Positions 16,076 through 24,933 are shown, numbered from the stretch's first letter. The stretch is DNA of 56,587 nt from Vulcanimicrobiota bacterium (GCA_027306785.1 DAHUZB010000012.1:1-56587); one strand, 5' to 3'. Numbers and translations are program-made. The notes: generated from the letters alone by a model not told the origin.

Positions 16076-18247
16076 TTACTCCATGAGTTTCATCGTGAAG
16101 TAGGTCCACTCGAGCGCGCTCGTATGCGCCTGCTCCGCGAGATTGGCGCCCGCGCCGTGACCGCCCTCGGTCACTTCGTAGAACAGATACGGCACGCCCA
16201 TCGCCGCGAGTTTCGCCGCGAATTTACGCGCGTGCTGCGGGCCGACGCGATCGTCTTTGGTCGTGGTCCAGATGAACGGTTCGGGATACGCGACGCCGCC
16301 GCGCAGGTTGTTGTACGGCGAGATCTCGGCGAGGAAGGCGCGTTGTACCGGATTGGAGACGCTGCCGTACTCGCCCACCCACGACGCACCCGCGTCGATC
16401 TTCTCGAAGCGTAGCATGTCGAGGAGCGGAACCTGAATATCGACCGCATTCCACATATTCGGATGCTGCGTGAATTCGACGCCCATCAGCAATCCGCCGT
16501 TCGAGCCGCCCTGGATGCCCAGGCGACGCGGGCTCGTGATCTTGCGCGCGATCAGATCCTTCGCGACCGCGTAGAAGTCGTCGTACGCGCGCTGCCGATG
16601 GATGGTCATCGCGGCTTCGTGCCACGCGGGCCCGAATTCGCCGCCGCCGCGGATGTTCGCGAGCACGTACACGCCGCCGCGATCGAGCCATAGTTTTCCG
16701 AGAATGCCCGAGTACGTCGGCGTCATCGAGACTTGGAAGCCGCCGTAGGCATAGAGCACCGTCGGATTCGCGCCGTCGAGCTTCATGTTCTTGGGATGCA
16801 CGATGAAGTACGGAATCTTCGTGCCGTCCTTCGAGGTCGCTTCGTGCTGCTCGACGACATCGTTCGACGCATCGAACTGCGCGGGCATCGCCTTGGCGAC
16901 CGCGAGTTTGTCGGTCGCGGCGTCGAGCGACCAGAGGGTCGTCGGCGCGAGAAAGCCCGTAACGGTGAGATAGGCATGCTCGTTGTGCAGGCTCGTGTCG
17001 ACGATGCCGATCGACGAGTTGTCGGGGAGCGCGAGACGATGCGAGCGCCACCCGCCGTTTGCCGTCGGCTCGAAGAGGTAGGCGCGACCGCGCACGTTAT
17101 CGTAGATCGTCACGAGCAGTCTGGATTTGGTGGCCGAGACGCCGTCAACCGATTGGCGCGCGTTCGGCGCGAAGATCAGCGAGGGACGCAGGTGCATCGG
17201 ATCGGCTTGCAGCGCGGCCGCGTCGATCGCGACGAGCGAGCCTTGCGCGAAGTGCTTGCCGTCCACGTTCCAATTCTGGTTGAGGCCGAGCACGAGCTTG
17301 CCGTCGACCATGCCGTCCACTTGCAGTTTCTCGGGAAACGCGACGGGCATCGTGCCGTGCGCGGTGACCAGGAAATACTTCGAGGTGAAGAACGAGACGC
17401 CGCGATCGATCATCGTGAGATGATGACCCTCACCGTCGCGCACGTTGAAGGCCTGCACCGAGACGTCACTCGGTTTACCCTTGAAGACCGGCTTCGCGTC
17501 GGCGAGCGGTTCGCCGCGCTTGAGGCTGCGCACGTCGTACGCGTAGCCCGATTTCGTCAGTTCGCCCGGCGTCCATGCGCGCGCGACGAGCAGCGTGTCG
17601 TCGTTTAGCCACGTCGCATCCTGCTTGCCGCGCGGCAGCAGAAAGCCGCCTTTCACGAAGCTGCGCGTGCTCAGGTTGAATTCGCGCAGCGTCTGCGCGT
17701 CTTCGCCGCCGTTCGAGAGATGGACGATGCAATCCGATTCGTCGCGCCAATTGCACGAGGCGCCTTCGAAGACCCAATGCGCGTGCTCGGCCTTGCCGAG
17801 CGCGTCGACATCGAGCACGGTCGTCCAGCGCGGATGCGCGCTCTCGTAGCTCTGCATGCTCGTGCGGCGCCAGATGCCTTGCACGTGCGATGCGTCTTGC
17901 CAGAAGTTGTAGATGGCGCCGTCGAGCATCTCCGGGTAGGGAATGCGGCCCTTGGCCTGCGCGATCTTCAACGCCTCGGCATAGAGCGTTTTAAAGTGCG
18001 GGTCGCCCTGAAGTACCGGCAGGGTCTTGGCGTTCTGTGCGTGCACCCACGCCATCGCGCGCGCGCCGGTCTGCGATTCGAGCCACAGGAACGGATCGGT
18101 TCCGCCGGGGCCGGTCGGCGGTGCTTTGGCGACGGTGGTTTGATTGGCGCCGGCCGATGCTGCCGCGGCCGGGAGCATCGCACGCTGTGAATATGCGAAC
18201 GCCGCGATAAGCACCGCGACGCCGAGTGAGCGGGTAAAGCGATTCAC
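16076..18247 (-). CDS. Exported prolyl oligopeptidase family serine peptidase (S9A)
   Basis: I start at GTG 18247 because it has a strong Shine-Dalgarno (GGAGGAG) and gives a signal peptide (about 1-32). The 723-residue protein has the S9 layout: an N-terminal seven-bladed propeller region entered by 'TDPFLWLE', then the alpha/beta-hydrolase domain. Catalytic residues are Ser582 in GGSNGG, Asp665/666 in TTKDDRVGP and His697 in EGGHGAG. It should cleave proline-containing peptides outside the cytoplasm. The open frame extends 49 codons further upstream but without a signal peptide or ribosome-binding site. Confidence 0.93.
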   Translation of the reverse strand: MNRFTRSLGVAVLIAAFAYSQRAMLPAAAASAGANQTTVAKAPPTGPGGTDPFLWLESQTGARAMAWVHAQNAKTLPVLQGDPHFKTLYAEALKIAQAKGRIPYPEMLDGAIYNFWQDASHVQGIWRRTSMQSYESAHPRWTTVLDVDALGKAEHAHWVFEGASCNWRDESDCIVHLSNGGEDAQTLREFNLSTRSFVKGGFLLPRGKQDATWLNDDTLLVARAWTPGELTKSGYAYDVRSLKRGEPLADAKPVFKGKPSDVSVQAFNVRDGEGHHLTMIDRGVSFFTSKYFLVTAHGTMPVAFPEKLQVDGMVDGKLVLGLNQNWNVDGKHFAQGSLVAIDAAALQADPMHLRPSLIFAPNARQSVDGVSATKSRLLVTIYDNVRGRAYLFEPTANGGWRSHRLALPDNSSIGIVDTSLHNEHAYLTVTGFLAPTTLWSLDAATDKLAVAKAMPAQFDASNDVVEQHEATSKDGTKIPYFIVHPKNMKLDGANPTVLYAYGGFQVSMTPTYSGILGKLWLDRGGVYVLANIRGGGEFGPAWHEAAMTIHRQRAYDDFYAVAKDLIARKITSPRRLGIQGGSNGGLLMGVEFTQHPNMWNAVDIQVPLLDMLRFEKIDAGASWVGEYGSVSNPVQRAFLAEISPYNNLRGGVAYPEPFIWTTTKDDRVGPQHARKFAAKLAAMGVPYLFYEVTEGGHGAGANLAEQAHTSALEWTYFTMKLME

Positions 18248-18313
18248 GTAGTCTCCTCCACGAGTCTGCGAACTCCGAGGCTTAGCGGCGCGGCGACGGG
18301 AATCCCTCGAGGT

Positions 18314-18715
18314 ATGAGTGCATTTCGTGACAGCGCCCACCTGCGCGACGTTCTGGGCGGATTCTTCCGCCAGGAAGCCGCGACCGACGACCACATATTT
18401 GCGGGCAGCGGCGTCATCATCGCGTACCGCTTGAAGAATCCCGATGTGCTACTGGTGCTCGACGCGAGCATCACGCCGACGCCGGGCAAGGCCTTCGAAA
18501 CCTACGTCGACGACCCCGCGGCGCCGTCGGCGCAGGTGGAGATCGGCATGGATGCCGATACGTTCGATCAGCTCTACCGCGGTCAGGTGCAGGCGATGGC
18601 GCTCATGATGACCGGCAAGGCGAAGGCCAAAGGCGATATCACGATCGCGATGCGCCTGCTCCCCGCGATGGCGCGGGTGATTCCGCACTACAAAGCGTAC
18701 CGCGAGTCGCATTGA
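18314..18715 (+). CDS. SCP-2 sterol transfer family protein
   Basis: The 133-residue protein has the SCP-2 pattern: 'GVIIAYRLKNPDVLLVLDAS', then 'AQVEIGMDADTFDQLYRGQ' and 'MALMMTGKAKAKGDITIAMRLLPAM'. The family is a small lipid-binding fold with a hydrophobic tunnel. It is cytoplasmic by lack of a signal. It is divergent from the S9 peptidase and convergent with the LOG-family gene. The lipid bound is unknown. Confidence 0.85.
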   Translation: MSAFRDSAHLRDVLGGFFRQEAATDDHIFAGSGVIIAYRLKNPDVLLVLDASITPTPGKAFETYVDDPAAPSAQVEIGMDADTFDQLYRGQVQAMALMMTGKAKAKGDITIAMRLLPAMARVIPHYKAYRESH

Positions 18716-18730
18716 AGCGCTCGCACGACA

Positions 18731-19267
18731 CTACGGCGCGAGCGTGCGCAGCAGCTCGGCGATGGTCGACGCGGCGCTGAAGAGCGCACGCGTCTGCGCG
18801 CGCAGAAAGCCGTCGCGCTCCATGCGATCATAGAGCGCGAGCAGCGCATCGTAGTAGCCGTCGGCGTTGAGCAGCGCGATCGGCTTGTCGTGAATGCGGA
18901 GTTGGCGCCAGGTGAGGATCTCGTGGAACTCATCCATCGTGCCGAAGCCGCCTGGGAGTGCCGCGAAGCCGTCGCTCAGATCGGCCATCAGCGCCTTGCG
19001 CTCGTGCATGCTCTCCACCACGTGCAGCGCCGAGAGCCGGTCGTGCGCCACCTCGGCGGTCGCCAGGCCGCGCGGAATCACGCCGATCACTTCGCCGCCC
19101 TCGGCGAGCGCCGCGTCTGCGACGGCGCCCATCAGCCCCACGCGGCCGCCGCCGTACACGATGCCGAAGCCCGCCCGTACGAGCGCCCGTGTGGTATCGC
19201 GCGCGAGTTCGAGATAGCGATCGCTCTCACCGGCGCGCGCGCCGCAGAAGACACAGATGCGAGGCAT
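18731..19267 (-). CDS. LOG-family Rossmann protein (TIGR00730, nucleoside monophosphate phosphoribohydrolase-like)
   Basis: From ATG 19267 the product is 178 residues, the normal size for the family; a longer upstream open frame lacks homology. It has the N-terminal 'ICVFCGAR' motif, GIVYGGGRVGLMG (about 35-47), and the PGGFGTMDE signature at 105-113, which carries the catalytic Glu. Bacterial members hydrolyse nucleoside 5'-monophosphates (AMP to adenine and ribose 5-phosphate), and some make cytokinins. Confidence 0.92.
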   Translation of the reverse strand: MPRICVFCGARAGESDRYLELARDTTRALVRAGFGIVYGGGRVGLMGAVADAALAEGGEVIGVIPRGLATAEVAHDRLSALHVVESMHERKALMADLSDGFAALPGGFGTMDEFHEILTWRQLRIHDKPIALLNADGYYDALLALYDRMERDGFLRAQTRALFSAASTIAELLRTLAP

Positions 19268-19321
19268 GGAGCGTGTTACTGAGATGGCACGCGCCGCGCC
19301 TGCCGAAATAGCATCGCACCT

Positions 19322-19654
19322 ATGCGCGACGATCGAGAACTCGTCTACTCCACCGAGACCGGCTATCAGGCGCCGCCCAAGCGCCGCGACGCCAAGCCGC
19401 AGCCGGGTAAGCAGGCGCTGCCGGACGACGGCGTCATCCGTGTCGCCCGCGAACGGCGCCGGGGCAGCATGATGAGCATCGTGCACGGCCTCGCCGCGCG
19501 CGAGATCGACGAGGTGGCAAAAGCGCTCAAGCGCCACTGCGGCACCGGCGGCACGGCCAAGAACGGCGTCGTGGAGATTCAGGGCGATCACCGCGAGAAG
19601 ATCGTCGCCTGGTTTGCCGCGCAGGGCCGTAAAGCGAAACTCGCGGGCGGCTAA
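19322..19654 (+). CDS. yciH: SUI1/eIF1-family translation factor (YciH-like)
   Basis: The 110-residue protein has an unstructured basic N-terminus (QAPPKRRDAKPQPGK) and a C-terminal SUI1 domain: 'MMSIVHGLAAREIDEVAKAL', 'CGTGGTAKNGVVEIQGDH' and 'EKIVAWFAAQGRKAKLAGG'. Bacterial YciH is thought to affect initiation fidelity on leaderless or poorly matched mRNAs and is not essential in E. coli. This could matter here because the window contains a probable non-AUG start (rpsA). Confidence 0.92.
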   Translation: MRDDRELVYSTETGYQAPPKRRDAKPQPGKQALPDDGVIRVARERRRGSMMSIVHGLAAREIDEVAKALKRHCGTGGTAKNGVVEIQGDHREKIVAWFAAQGRKAKLAGG

Positions 19655-19712
19655 CGAAGGTGCCGCCCCCGTGGTGTTTAAAGGCCTCGTATGGCTGGAT
19701 GCGGGCGAAGGC

Positions 19713-20444
19713 ATGGCTAGCGTTCGGACTTTAGCGAACCCTCCGATAATTGAGGGCGTTTTGGGTATTTCCGTGGCTAGCGAAATCGAACCGAAGGACA
19801 TCGAGATCGTGGCAAAAGAGCTCGCCGCGAGTTACCCGGTTATTCATGCGCTCGTTGAAATTGAAGGACAGATACAAATCGGTCCTGGTAGCAACATGGT
19901 CGGGCATCAGCAGCGGCTGAAAGGCTTCCAGATTCGTAGCGAGAGCGAAAATGTTGTTGCGTCGTTAAAAAGCGACGGGATCAATGTTAGTGTGCTCGCG
20001 CCGTACCAAGGCTTTGAGGCTCTTGTTGAAATCGCGTCGAATGTGTGGGGGGCGTATACGCGCAGTTGGCCTGCCCTTCAAGTCACCCAAGTGGGCCTTC
20101 GCTATATCAATCAGCTTGATTTGCCACTCCCTATCCCGGATTTTCAAGATTATATTAGGACGGTCCCGCTTGTCGGCAGTCCGTTGCCTCAGGGCCTGAG
20201 TCAATTTGCCATGCAGTTAGTTCTCCCAGAGCCCGGCACGGGTAATGTCGCGATTATCAACGAGCTACTGGATCCGCAGAGGCGTAAATCTGCAAACTCC
20301 GTGCCAATCATTTTTGACATTGAAGTTCGGCGTGAGTGCAATCTCGGCAGTGATGTCTGGACTACGATTCGAGATTTGAGGCGCTTCAAGAACGAAGTTT
20401 TTTTTGGGAGTCTGACCGAACGCTGTTTGGAGTTGTTTCAATGA
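19713..20444 (+). CDS. TIGR04255-like protein, first gene of a low-GC three-gene island
   Basis: Starting at ATG 19713 the product is 243 residues and begins MASVRTLANPPIIEGVLGIS. The 'NPPIIEG' opening, central 'GLRYINQLDLP' and C-terminal 'LTERCLELF' fit the sporadically distributed TIGR04255 family, whose function is unknown. No signal or membrane segment is seen. Base composition drops clearly from about here and codon choice is unlike the neighbours, suggesting acquisition by transfer. Its stop overlaps the next start (ATGA). GTG 19671 is a possible alternative start. Confidence 0.8.
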   Translation: MASVRTLANPPIIEGVLGISVASEIEPKDIEIVAKELAASYPVIHALVEIEGQIQIGPGSNMVGHQQRLKGFQIRSESENVVASLKSDGINVSVLAPYQGFEALVEIASNVWGAYTRSWPALQVTQVGLRYINQLDLPLPIPDFQDYIRTVPLVGSPLPQGLSQFAMQLVLPEPGTGNVAIINELLDPQRRKSANSVPIIFDIEVRRECNLGSDVWTTIRDLRRFKNEVFFGSLTERCLELFQ

Positions 20445-20857
20445 GTGTTTTGGAGATGAAATCGCCTCTGATGTTGTCTAACGCGGCGAGCGTTAGTCGA
20501 GTAGAAGTTGCAATATCCGATCGCTTTCAGACTGCATATGCAAATGTGCTGACGAAGCCATCGGTCGCAATTGTTCCCATGTTGCGTCTCCTTGGGGCCC
20601 GCCTTGAGGGCGATCTCGCTTACACGTCGAACCCAGGTCTTATTAGAGATCATCCTGCGTATGAGAAAATAATCGCTCTCGGTGATGAATACGTTGTAAG
20701 CTATGCAATCGAGAGACTTCGAGAAGAACCGTGGATTTGGCTTGAGGTCTTGAAAGGCGTCGCTGGGGAAAATCCTGTTCCGAAGCGTCATTACGGGAAC
20801 ACGGCCGCGATGATTCGAGACTGGGTCAAGTGGGCGAAAGAGCATCGATATATTTAA
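20441..20857 (+). CDS. Small helical protein, second gene of the low-GC island
   Basis: The 138-residue protein overlaps the TIGR04255-like gene by four bases. Its C-terminal half has a pattern I have seen in many scattered bacterial proteins of unknown function: 'HPAYEKIIALGDEYVVSYAI', a W-x-W-L motif, 'GENPVP' and 'AAMIRDWVKWAKE'. The N-terminal half has two helix-like segments ending in 'LEGDLAYTSNPGLIRD'. No catalytic residues stand out, so I take it as a helical adaptor or antitoxin-like partner, which is inference. Low GC as for its neighbours. Confidence 0.72.
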   Translation: MSVLEMKSPLMLSNAASVSRVEVAISDRFQTAYANVLTKPSVAIVPMLRLLGARLEGDLAYTSNPGLIRDHPAYEKIIALGDEYVVSYAIERLREEPWIWLEVLKGVAGENPVPKRHYGNTAAMIRDWVKWAKEHRYI

Positions 20858-20860
20858 TCG

Positions 20861-21328
20861 ATGAATTGGCGGCAGACTAGCAAGATTGATGGTCGCTATA
20901 ACTGCGTTGCCTGGGGCTTACATTGCAGTTCCGATACTATTTGGCCTGAAGATGGCCATTTTTGGCCTCTTCCGTATCCCAAAACGGTTGATGTTACTGC
21001 GTTTGTGCGAGGCTTTGCCTGCTACGGCTTTGAGCCATGCGCAACAAGCGATTTGGAGCACGATTTTGAGAAGATTGCACTTTATACATCCCATGGAGTC
21101 CCGACGCACGTCGCGAGACAGTTGCGTGATGGTACATGGACGAGCAAGCTCGGCCCGAAGATCGACATATGGCACCGAGGGCTCAACGATTTCCCGGAAG
21201 ATCTCTTCTTACGGGTGGGTTATGGTCAGGCAACTCATTTTTTTAAAAGGAGCCACGGACGGGCGCGTTTGGATATGATCCGGCGGACCCTATGGATATT
21301 AAAACGAAAGATTGAAGCGCGTTTCTAA
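20861..21328 (+). CDS. DUF7689-like protein with candidate Cys-His-Asp site, third gene of the island
   Basis: The 155-residue protein starts three bases after the previous stop. The visible order is NCVAWG (Cys15), 'WPEDGHFWPLP', 'GFEPC', 'FEKIALYTSHGVPTHVARQL' (His83), 'GTWTSKLGPKIDIWH' (Asp102, His105). This matches my memory of the DUF7689 family. A cysteine at a helix start (NCxAW) followed by separated His and Asp is also how papain-like, NlpC/P60 and CHAP enzymes are laid out, so a cysteine hydrolase is possible; this is inference only. It may be the effector of the island. Confidence 0.75.
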   Translation: MNWRQTSKIDGRYNCVAWGLHCSSDTIWPEDGHFWPLPYPKTVDVTAFVRGFACYGFEPCATSDLEHDFEKIALYTSHGVPTHVARQLRDGTWTSKLGPKIDIWHRGLNDFPEDLFLRVGYGQATHFFKRSHGRARLDMIRRTLWILKRKIEARF

Positions 21329-21473
21329 CCTTTTAGCCAAGTACATCGGTTTTGAGTTGTATGGCACGCGTCTGTTCCATCCGAGCCGCTCGTCACGCTG
21401 CGTCCGCGCGGTCCGCTGACCATGCGCCTTCTCGCCCGGTCATCCGGGCCGGCGGCAGCGGCGTACTAGGGGC

Positions 21474-22496
21474 ATGACTCGTCTTTTTGCCGCCTTCGCG
21501 GCCCTTGTGATCTCGAGCGCAGCCGCGGCGAATGCGGCGACGCTTCCCCGCGCGGATCTCGGCGTTACGAGCGCCGTCTCCGTCGATACCAACCTGCACA
21601 CCGTCACGCTGCCGATCCGTCGCGGACGCGTCGGTTCGGAGACGGTGTGGTACATCGTCACCGATGCATCCACCCCGGCCGCGGCGCGCGCCTACGGCGT
21701 CAACTACGCTCCGTCGCTGAAAGATCTCGGCGCGGCGGCATTACAGTCGGCCGTGAAAGGCCGTAACGGCGAGCTCGCGTTTCAAGGCGGGCCGAACTTC
21801 GCGCCGACGCGCACCTACGTTGCGAGCGCGGGCGGCTTTCCGCCGAAGTCCGCCACCCCGGGCGGCATCGGCGACGCGGCCTACTCGCCGTTCGTCCAGG
21901 TCGCGGGCCTCGGCATCATCAACGCGCCGATCATCGCGACCGGCACGGGAGCGTTCGATGTCACGAAACATACGAATACCGAAGATCGCGTGATCGCGAT
22001 CGACGTGCACAAGAAGACGGCGACGCTCGTCATGGCGCGCGGATTTTCGAACGGTAAGCCGATCTACTACATCAGCACCGAAGCTTCGAACCCGGTCGCG
22101 GCCTCGGTCGAGCGCGCTACCTACGTGCCGAAGCTCGCGAAAGCGCAGGCTGCGGGTGAGATTCCGATCGGCGTCGTGGTCGACGGTCCGCAGACCGGCA
22201 CCGCGCCGCAGGGACTCACCTTCCTCACGCTGCACACGCCGCTTGGCGTCGACGCGACCGCCGCGAACGTGAAGACGATCATGTCCTCGTTCAACGTACT
22301 CTCGATCGCGCCGAACCTTGCGAAGCCCTACGCCGACAACGGCTACTCGCCGCTCTGGAGCGTGCAGGTGGTCGGCAAGCACGCGACGCGCGTGACCAGC
22401 TACTCCGCCTATGCCGCGCTCGGAGCCAAGCCCGCGGGGTTCGTGGTGAACTGCCCGTTCATCTCGCTCGGCGACGAGAGCGCCGGAGGCTACTAG
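21474..22496 (+). CDS. Secreted protein of unknown function
   Basis: GC returns to the window's high level here. The 340-residue protein has a signal peptide (about 1-22). It seems to hold two related beta-rich halves: 'VSVDTNLHTVTLPIRRGRVG..VWYIVTDAS' and 'AIDVHKKTATLVMARGFSNG..IYYISTEAS', each followed by a YxPxL segment, suggesting an internal duplication. Near the C-terminus is 'YSPLWSVQVV'. I cannot assign a family. Its stop overlaps the recQ stop on the other strand (CTAG). Confidence 0.72.
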   Translation: MTRLFAAFAALVISSAAAANAATLPRADLGVTSAVSVDTNLHTVTLPIRRGRVGSETVWYIVTDASTPAAARAYGVNYAPSLKDLGAAALQSAVKGRNGELAFQGGPNFAPTRTYVASAGGFPPKSATPGGIGDAAYSPFVQVAGLGIINAPIIATGTGAFDVTKHTNTEDRVIAIDVHKKTATLVMARGFSNGKPIYYISTEASNPVAASVERATYVPKLAKAQAAGEIPIGVVVDGPQTGTAPQGLTFLTLHTPLGVDATAANVKTIMSSFNVLSIAPNLAKPYADNGYSPLWSVQVVGKHATRVTSYSAYAALGAKPAGFVVNCPFISLGDESAGGY

Positions 22497-24322
22497 GCCG
22501 TTCGTGCCGCGTCGTATGCGGTGATCTCCGCGAGGAACGCCTCGCCGTAACGCTCCAGCTTCACGTCGCCGACGCCGCTCGTCGCGCGGAAGTCCTGGAG
22601 CGTTTTCGGTTTGCGGCCGCTCAGTTCGCGTAGCGTGGCATCGGAGAAGATCACGTACGGCGGTACGCCCTGTTCGTCGGCGAGTCCCTTGCGCAGCACG
22701 CGCAGACGCTCGAAGAGCGCATCTTCGTAGGAGAGCGATTCCACGGCTTCGCGCGAGCCGCGCGTGCGCTTCGCACTCTTCTTCAAGAAGCGCGGTCGCG
22801 TATAGACGATCGCGCGTTCGTCGCGCAGCGCCGCCATGCCTTCGCTCGCGAGTTGCAGCGTGCGGTGCTCGCCCTCTTCGATGTAGCCGCGGCGCAGCAG
22901 ATCGGAGATGAGCGCAAGCCAATCGTCTTTGCCGAACTCGGTGCCGATACCGAAGGTGGAGAGGCGATCGTGTCCCCAGGCCTGCACTTTATCGGTGGCG
23001 TTGCCGAGCAGCACATCGACGAGATGGTGCGCGCCGCACGAGAAGCCGCTGTGTGCGCGGATGCGATAGATGCACGAGAGCAGCTTGCGTGCGGGGATCG
23101 TGGCGTCGATCTCGTCGGGCGGATTGAGGCAGTTATCGCAGTTTCCGCAGGTCGATCCCTCGCCCGGCTCTTCGCCGAAGTAGCGCAGCAACGAAGCGCG
23201 CCGACAGTGCGGCTCGGCGGCGAAGTCGAGCATCTTGCGCAGCAAGCGATCCGCTTGTTCGCGCTCCTCGGGGTCTTCGATCTGCCGAATGAAGTGGCGC
23301 TGCTTGGCCGCGTCGCCGCCGTTGAAGAAGAGCACGCATTCGCTCGGCAATCCGTCGCGCCCGGCGCGCCCCGTCTCCTGATAGTACCCCTCGATGCTCT
23401 TGGGTACGTCGTAGTGCACGACGTAGCGCACGTTCGGCTTGTTGATGCCCATGCCGAAGGCGACCGTCGCGCAAATGACGCGAATCTCGTCGCGGATGAA
23501 GAGCTCCTGGTTGCGCGCGCGCTGCGCGGCCGTGAGGCCGGCGTGGTAGGGGCGAGCCGGAATTCCGGCGGCGACGAGCTTGCGCGCGAGTTCCTCGGCC
23601 GAGTTGCGGCTCTGCGCGTAAATGATGCCGCTCTCGCTCGGGCGCGCGGTGCACCACGAGAGCAACTGCTTGAGCGCATCGCGCTTTTCGAAGACGCGAT
23701 AGGTGAGGTTGGGGCGATTGAAGCTGCCGACGAAGCGCCGCGGGTCATCGAGACGCAAGAAGCGCTCGATATCCTCGCGCACGCGGGTCGTCGCGGTCGC
23801 GGTGAGCGCGAGCACGGGCGTGCCGGGGAGACGCTCGCGAACGTCGTGCAGGCGGCGATATTCCGGGCGAAAGTCGTGGCCCCACTCGCTCACGCAGTGC
23901 GCTTCGTCGACGGCGATGCGCTCGACGTTCCAGCGCGACATCCGCGCGAGAAAACTCGGCATCACGGCGCGCTCCGGCGAGACATAGAGCAGGCGATACG
24001 CGCCGCGATCGAGCCCGTCGTAGCACGCGGCGGCCTCGCTCGCGTCGAGCGTGCTGTTGAGAAACGTTGCGGCGATGCCGTTCGCGCGCAGTCCGTCGAC
24101 CTGATCCTTCATCAACGCGATGAGGGGTGAGATGACGAGCGTTACGCCGTTCGAGGCGAGGGCGGGCAACTGATAGCAGAGCGATTTGCCGCCGCCGGTC
24201 GGGAGCAACGCGAGCGCGTCGCGCCCGTCGAGCACCGCGTCGATGATCTCGCGTTGGAGCGGACGGAACGCGTCGTAGCCGAAGTGGTGTTTGAGAAGGC
24301 TCTCGAGTTCCGCGGTCTGCAC
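22493..24322 (-). CDS. recQ: ATP-dependent DNA helicase RecQ
   Basis: The 609-residue protein starts at GTG and has full RecQ architecture: helicase core with LLPTGGGKSLCYQ (Walker A Lys47), DEAHCVSEWGHDFRPEY, and the arginine-finger motif 'YQETGRAGRDGLPSEC'. A zinc-binding region (cysteines in CRRASLL and CGNCDNC) and RQC winged helix follow, then a C-terminal HRDC domain ('VPPYVIFSDATLRELSGRKP' and following). It unwinds 3'-tailed DNA in RecF-pathway recombination. It lies 68 bases downstream of the hemerythrin-like gene. Confidence 0.96.
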   Translation of the reverse strand: MQTAELESLLKHHFGYDAFRPLQREIIDAVLDGRDALALLPTGGGKSLCYQLPALASNGVTLVISPLIALMKDQVDGLRANGIAATFLNSTLDASEAAACYDGLDRGAYRLLYVSPERAVMPSFLARMSRWNVERIAVDEAHCVSEWGHDFRPEYRRLHDVRERLPGTPVLALTATATTRVREDIERFLRLDDPRRFVGSFNRPNLTYRVFEKRDALKQLLSWCTARPSESGIIYAQSRNSAEELARKLVAAGIPARPYHAGLTAAQRARNQELFIRDEIRVICATVAFGMGINKPNVRYVVHYDVPKSIEGYYQETGRAGRDGLPSECVLFFNGGDAAKQRHFIRQIEDPEEREQADRLLRKMLDFAAEPHCRRASLLRYFGEEPGEGSTCGNCDNCLNPPDEIDATIPARKLLSCIYRIRAHSGFSCGAHHLVDVLLGNATDKVQAWGHDRLSTFGIGTEFGKDDWLALISDLLRRGYIEEGEHRTLQLASEGMAALRDERAIVYTRPRFLKKSAKRTRGSREAVESLSYEDALFERLRVLRKGLADEQGVPPYVIFSDATLRELSGRKPKTLQDFRATSGVGDVKLERYGEAFLAEITAYDAARTA

Positions 24323-24390
24323 GGACTGCTAGTTCCCGTGCGGGTTCCGCTTTGCCTCGCGGCCGTCGGCGCGCCGCGCGCCGGAACCGT

Positions 24391-24807
24391 CTATACCGAC
24401 ATCGTGCGGCGGAGCGGATCGATACGATCGAGAAGCTCGCTGCGCTCGCGCGCAATGTGGTCGCGTATGCCGTCGCGCACCGCGTAGTACTCTTCCAGAA
24501 ATGCACCGCGAACGCGCTGGATCGCATCGTCGTCCCAGCGCTCGACGAAATCACGAACGTGCGCGCCGCACGTCGTAATACGGTCGGAGCAGCTTCGGGC
24601 TATTGCGCGAACCTCTTCGCGTTCGTGCTCGGCGAGGCGCGGGTAGAGCGAGTCCCGGAGCATCGAGCAGTGCAGTTTCACGAGCGACGCGAGTCGGCTG
24701 AGCTCGCGGCGAAATTGCCAGGATGCGCCCTCGGGTCCGAGTGCGTCGATCGCGTTGAGCTGGCGCAGAATCTGTTCGTGCTGGCGCCGATAGAGCCGGG
24801 TCTCCAC
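24391..24807 (-). CDS. Hemerythrin-like (HHE) domain protein
   Basis: The 138-residue all-helical protein starts at GTG. It has the spacing of a hemerythrin four-helix bundle: His10, His46 followed by 'LYPRL', His61, then 'HIARE' with His117 and Glu121. The glutamate normally four residues after the second-helix histidine is a leucine here, so the di-iron site may be incomplete. Hemerythrin-domain proteins bind O2 or respond to NO or peroxide. A perfect TTGACA lies at 24840-24845 on this strand, but no good -10 follows. Confidence 0.62.
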   Translation of the reverse strand: METRLYRRQHEQILRQLNAIDALGPEGASWQFRRELSRLASLVKLHCSMLRDSLYPRLAEHEREEVRAIARSCSDRITTCGAHVRDFVERWDDDAIQRVRGAFLEEYYAVRDGIRDHIARERSELLDRIDPLRRTMSV

Positions 24808-24872
24808 ATCGAGAGAGACGATTTCGCAGGTTAAGCGGATGTCAAGGAACGGTAAAGAGGGCGCTCGATAGA

Positions 24873-24907
24873 CGAAGCGCCCGCGGCGAGGTGCCGCGGG
24901 CGCTTCG
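24873..24907 (-). terminator. 15-bp hairpin after kamA
   Basis: CGAAGCGCCCGCGGC (24873-24887) pairs perfectly with GCCGCGGGCGCTTCG (24893-24907) across a five-base loop. It begins 26 bases past the kamA stop and separates that operon from the hemerythrin-like gene. The downstream tail is only weakly T-rich. Confidence 0.65.
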
Positions 24908-24933
24908 AGCGATCGGGTGCGGGCGATGGAAGC

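Noticed and set aside
16248-18394. Longer prolyl oligopeptidase start at 18394
   Set aside because: The 49 extra codons have no signal peptide or ribosome-binding site, while GTG 18247 has both.
21329-21473. Attachment site or transposon end at the right border of the low-GC island
   Set aside because: I compared the sequence at both borders and saw no direct or inverted repeat and no integrase or transposase remnants.
22853-24130. Plus-strand 425-residue open frame antisense to recQ
   Set aside because: Shadow of recQ caused by high GC; no domain and no ribosome-binding site.
24817-24845. Promoter for the hemerythrin-like gene (perfect TTGACA)
   Set aside because: No acceptable -10 box lies 16-18 bases downstream (ATCGTC or AATCGT), so I did not list it as a feature.
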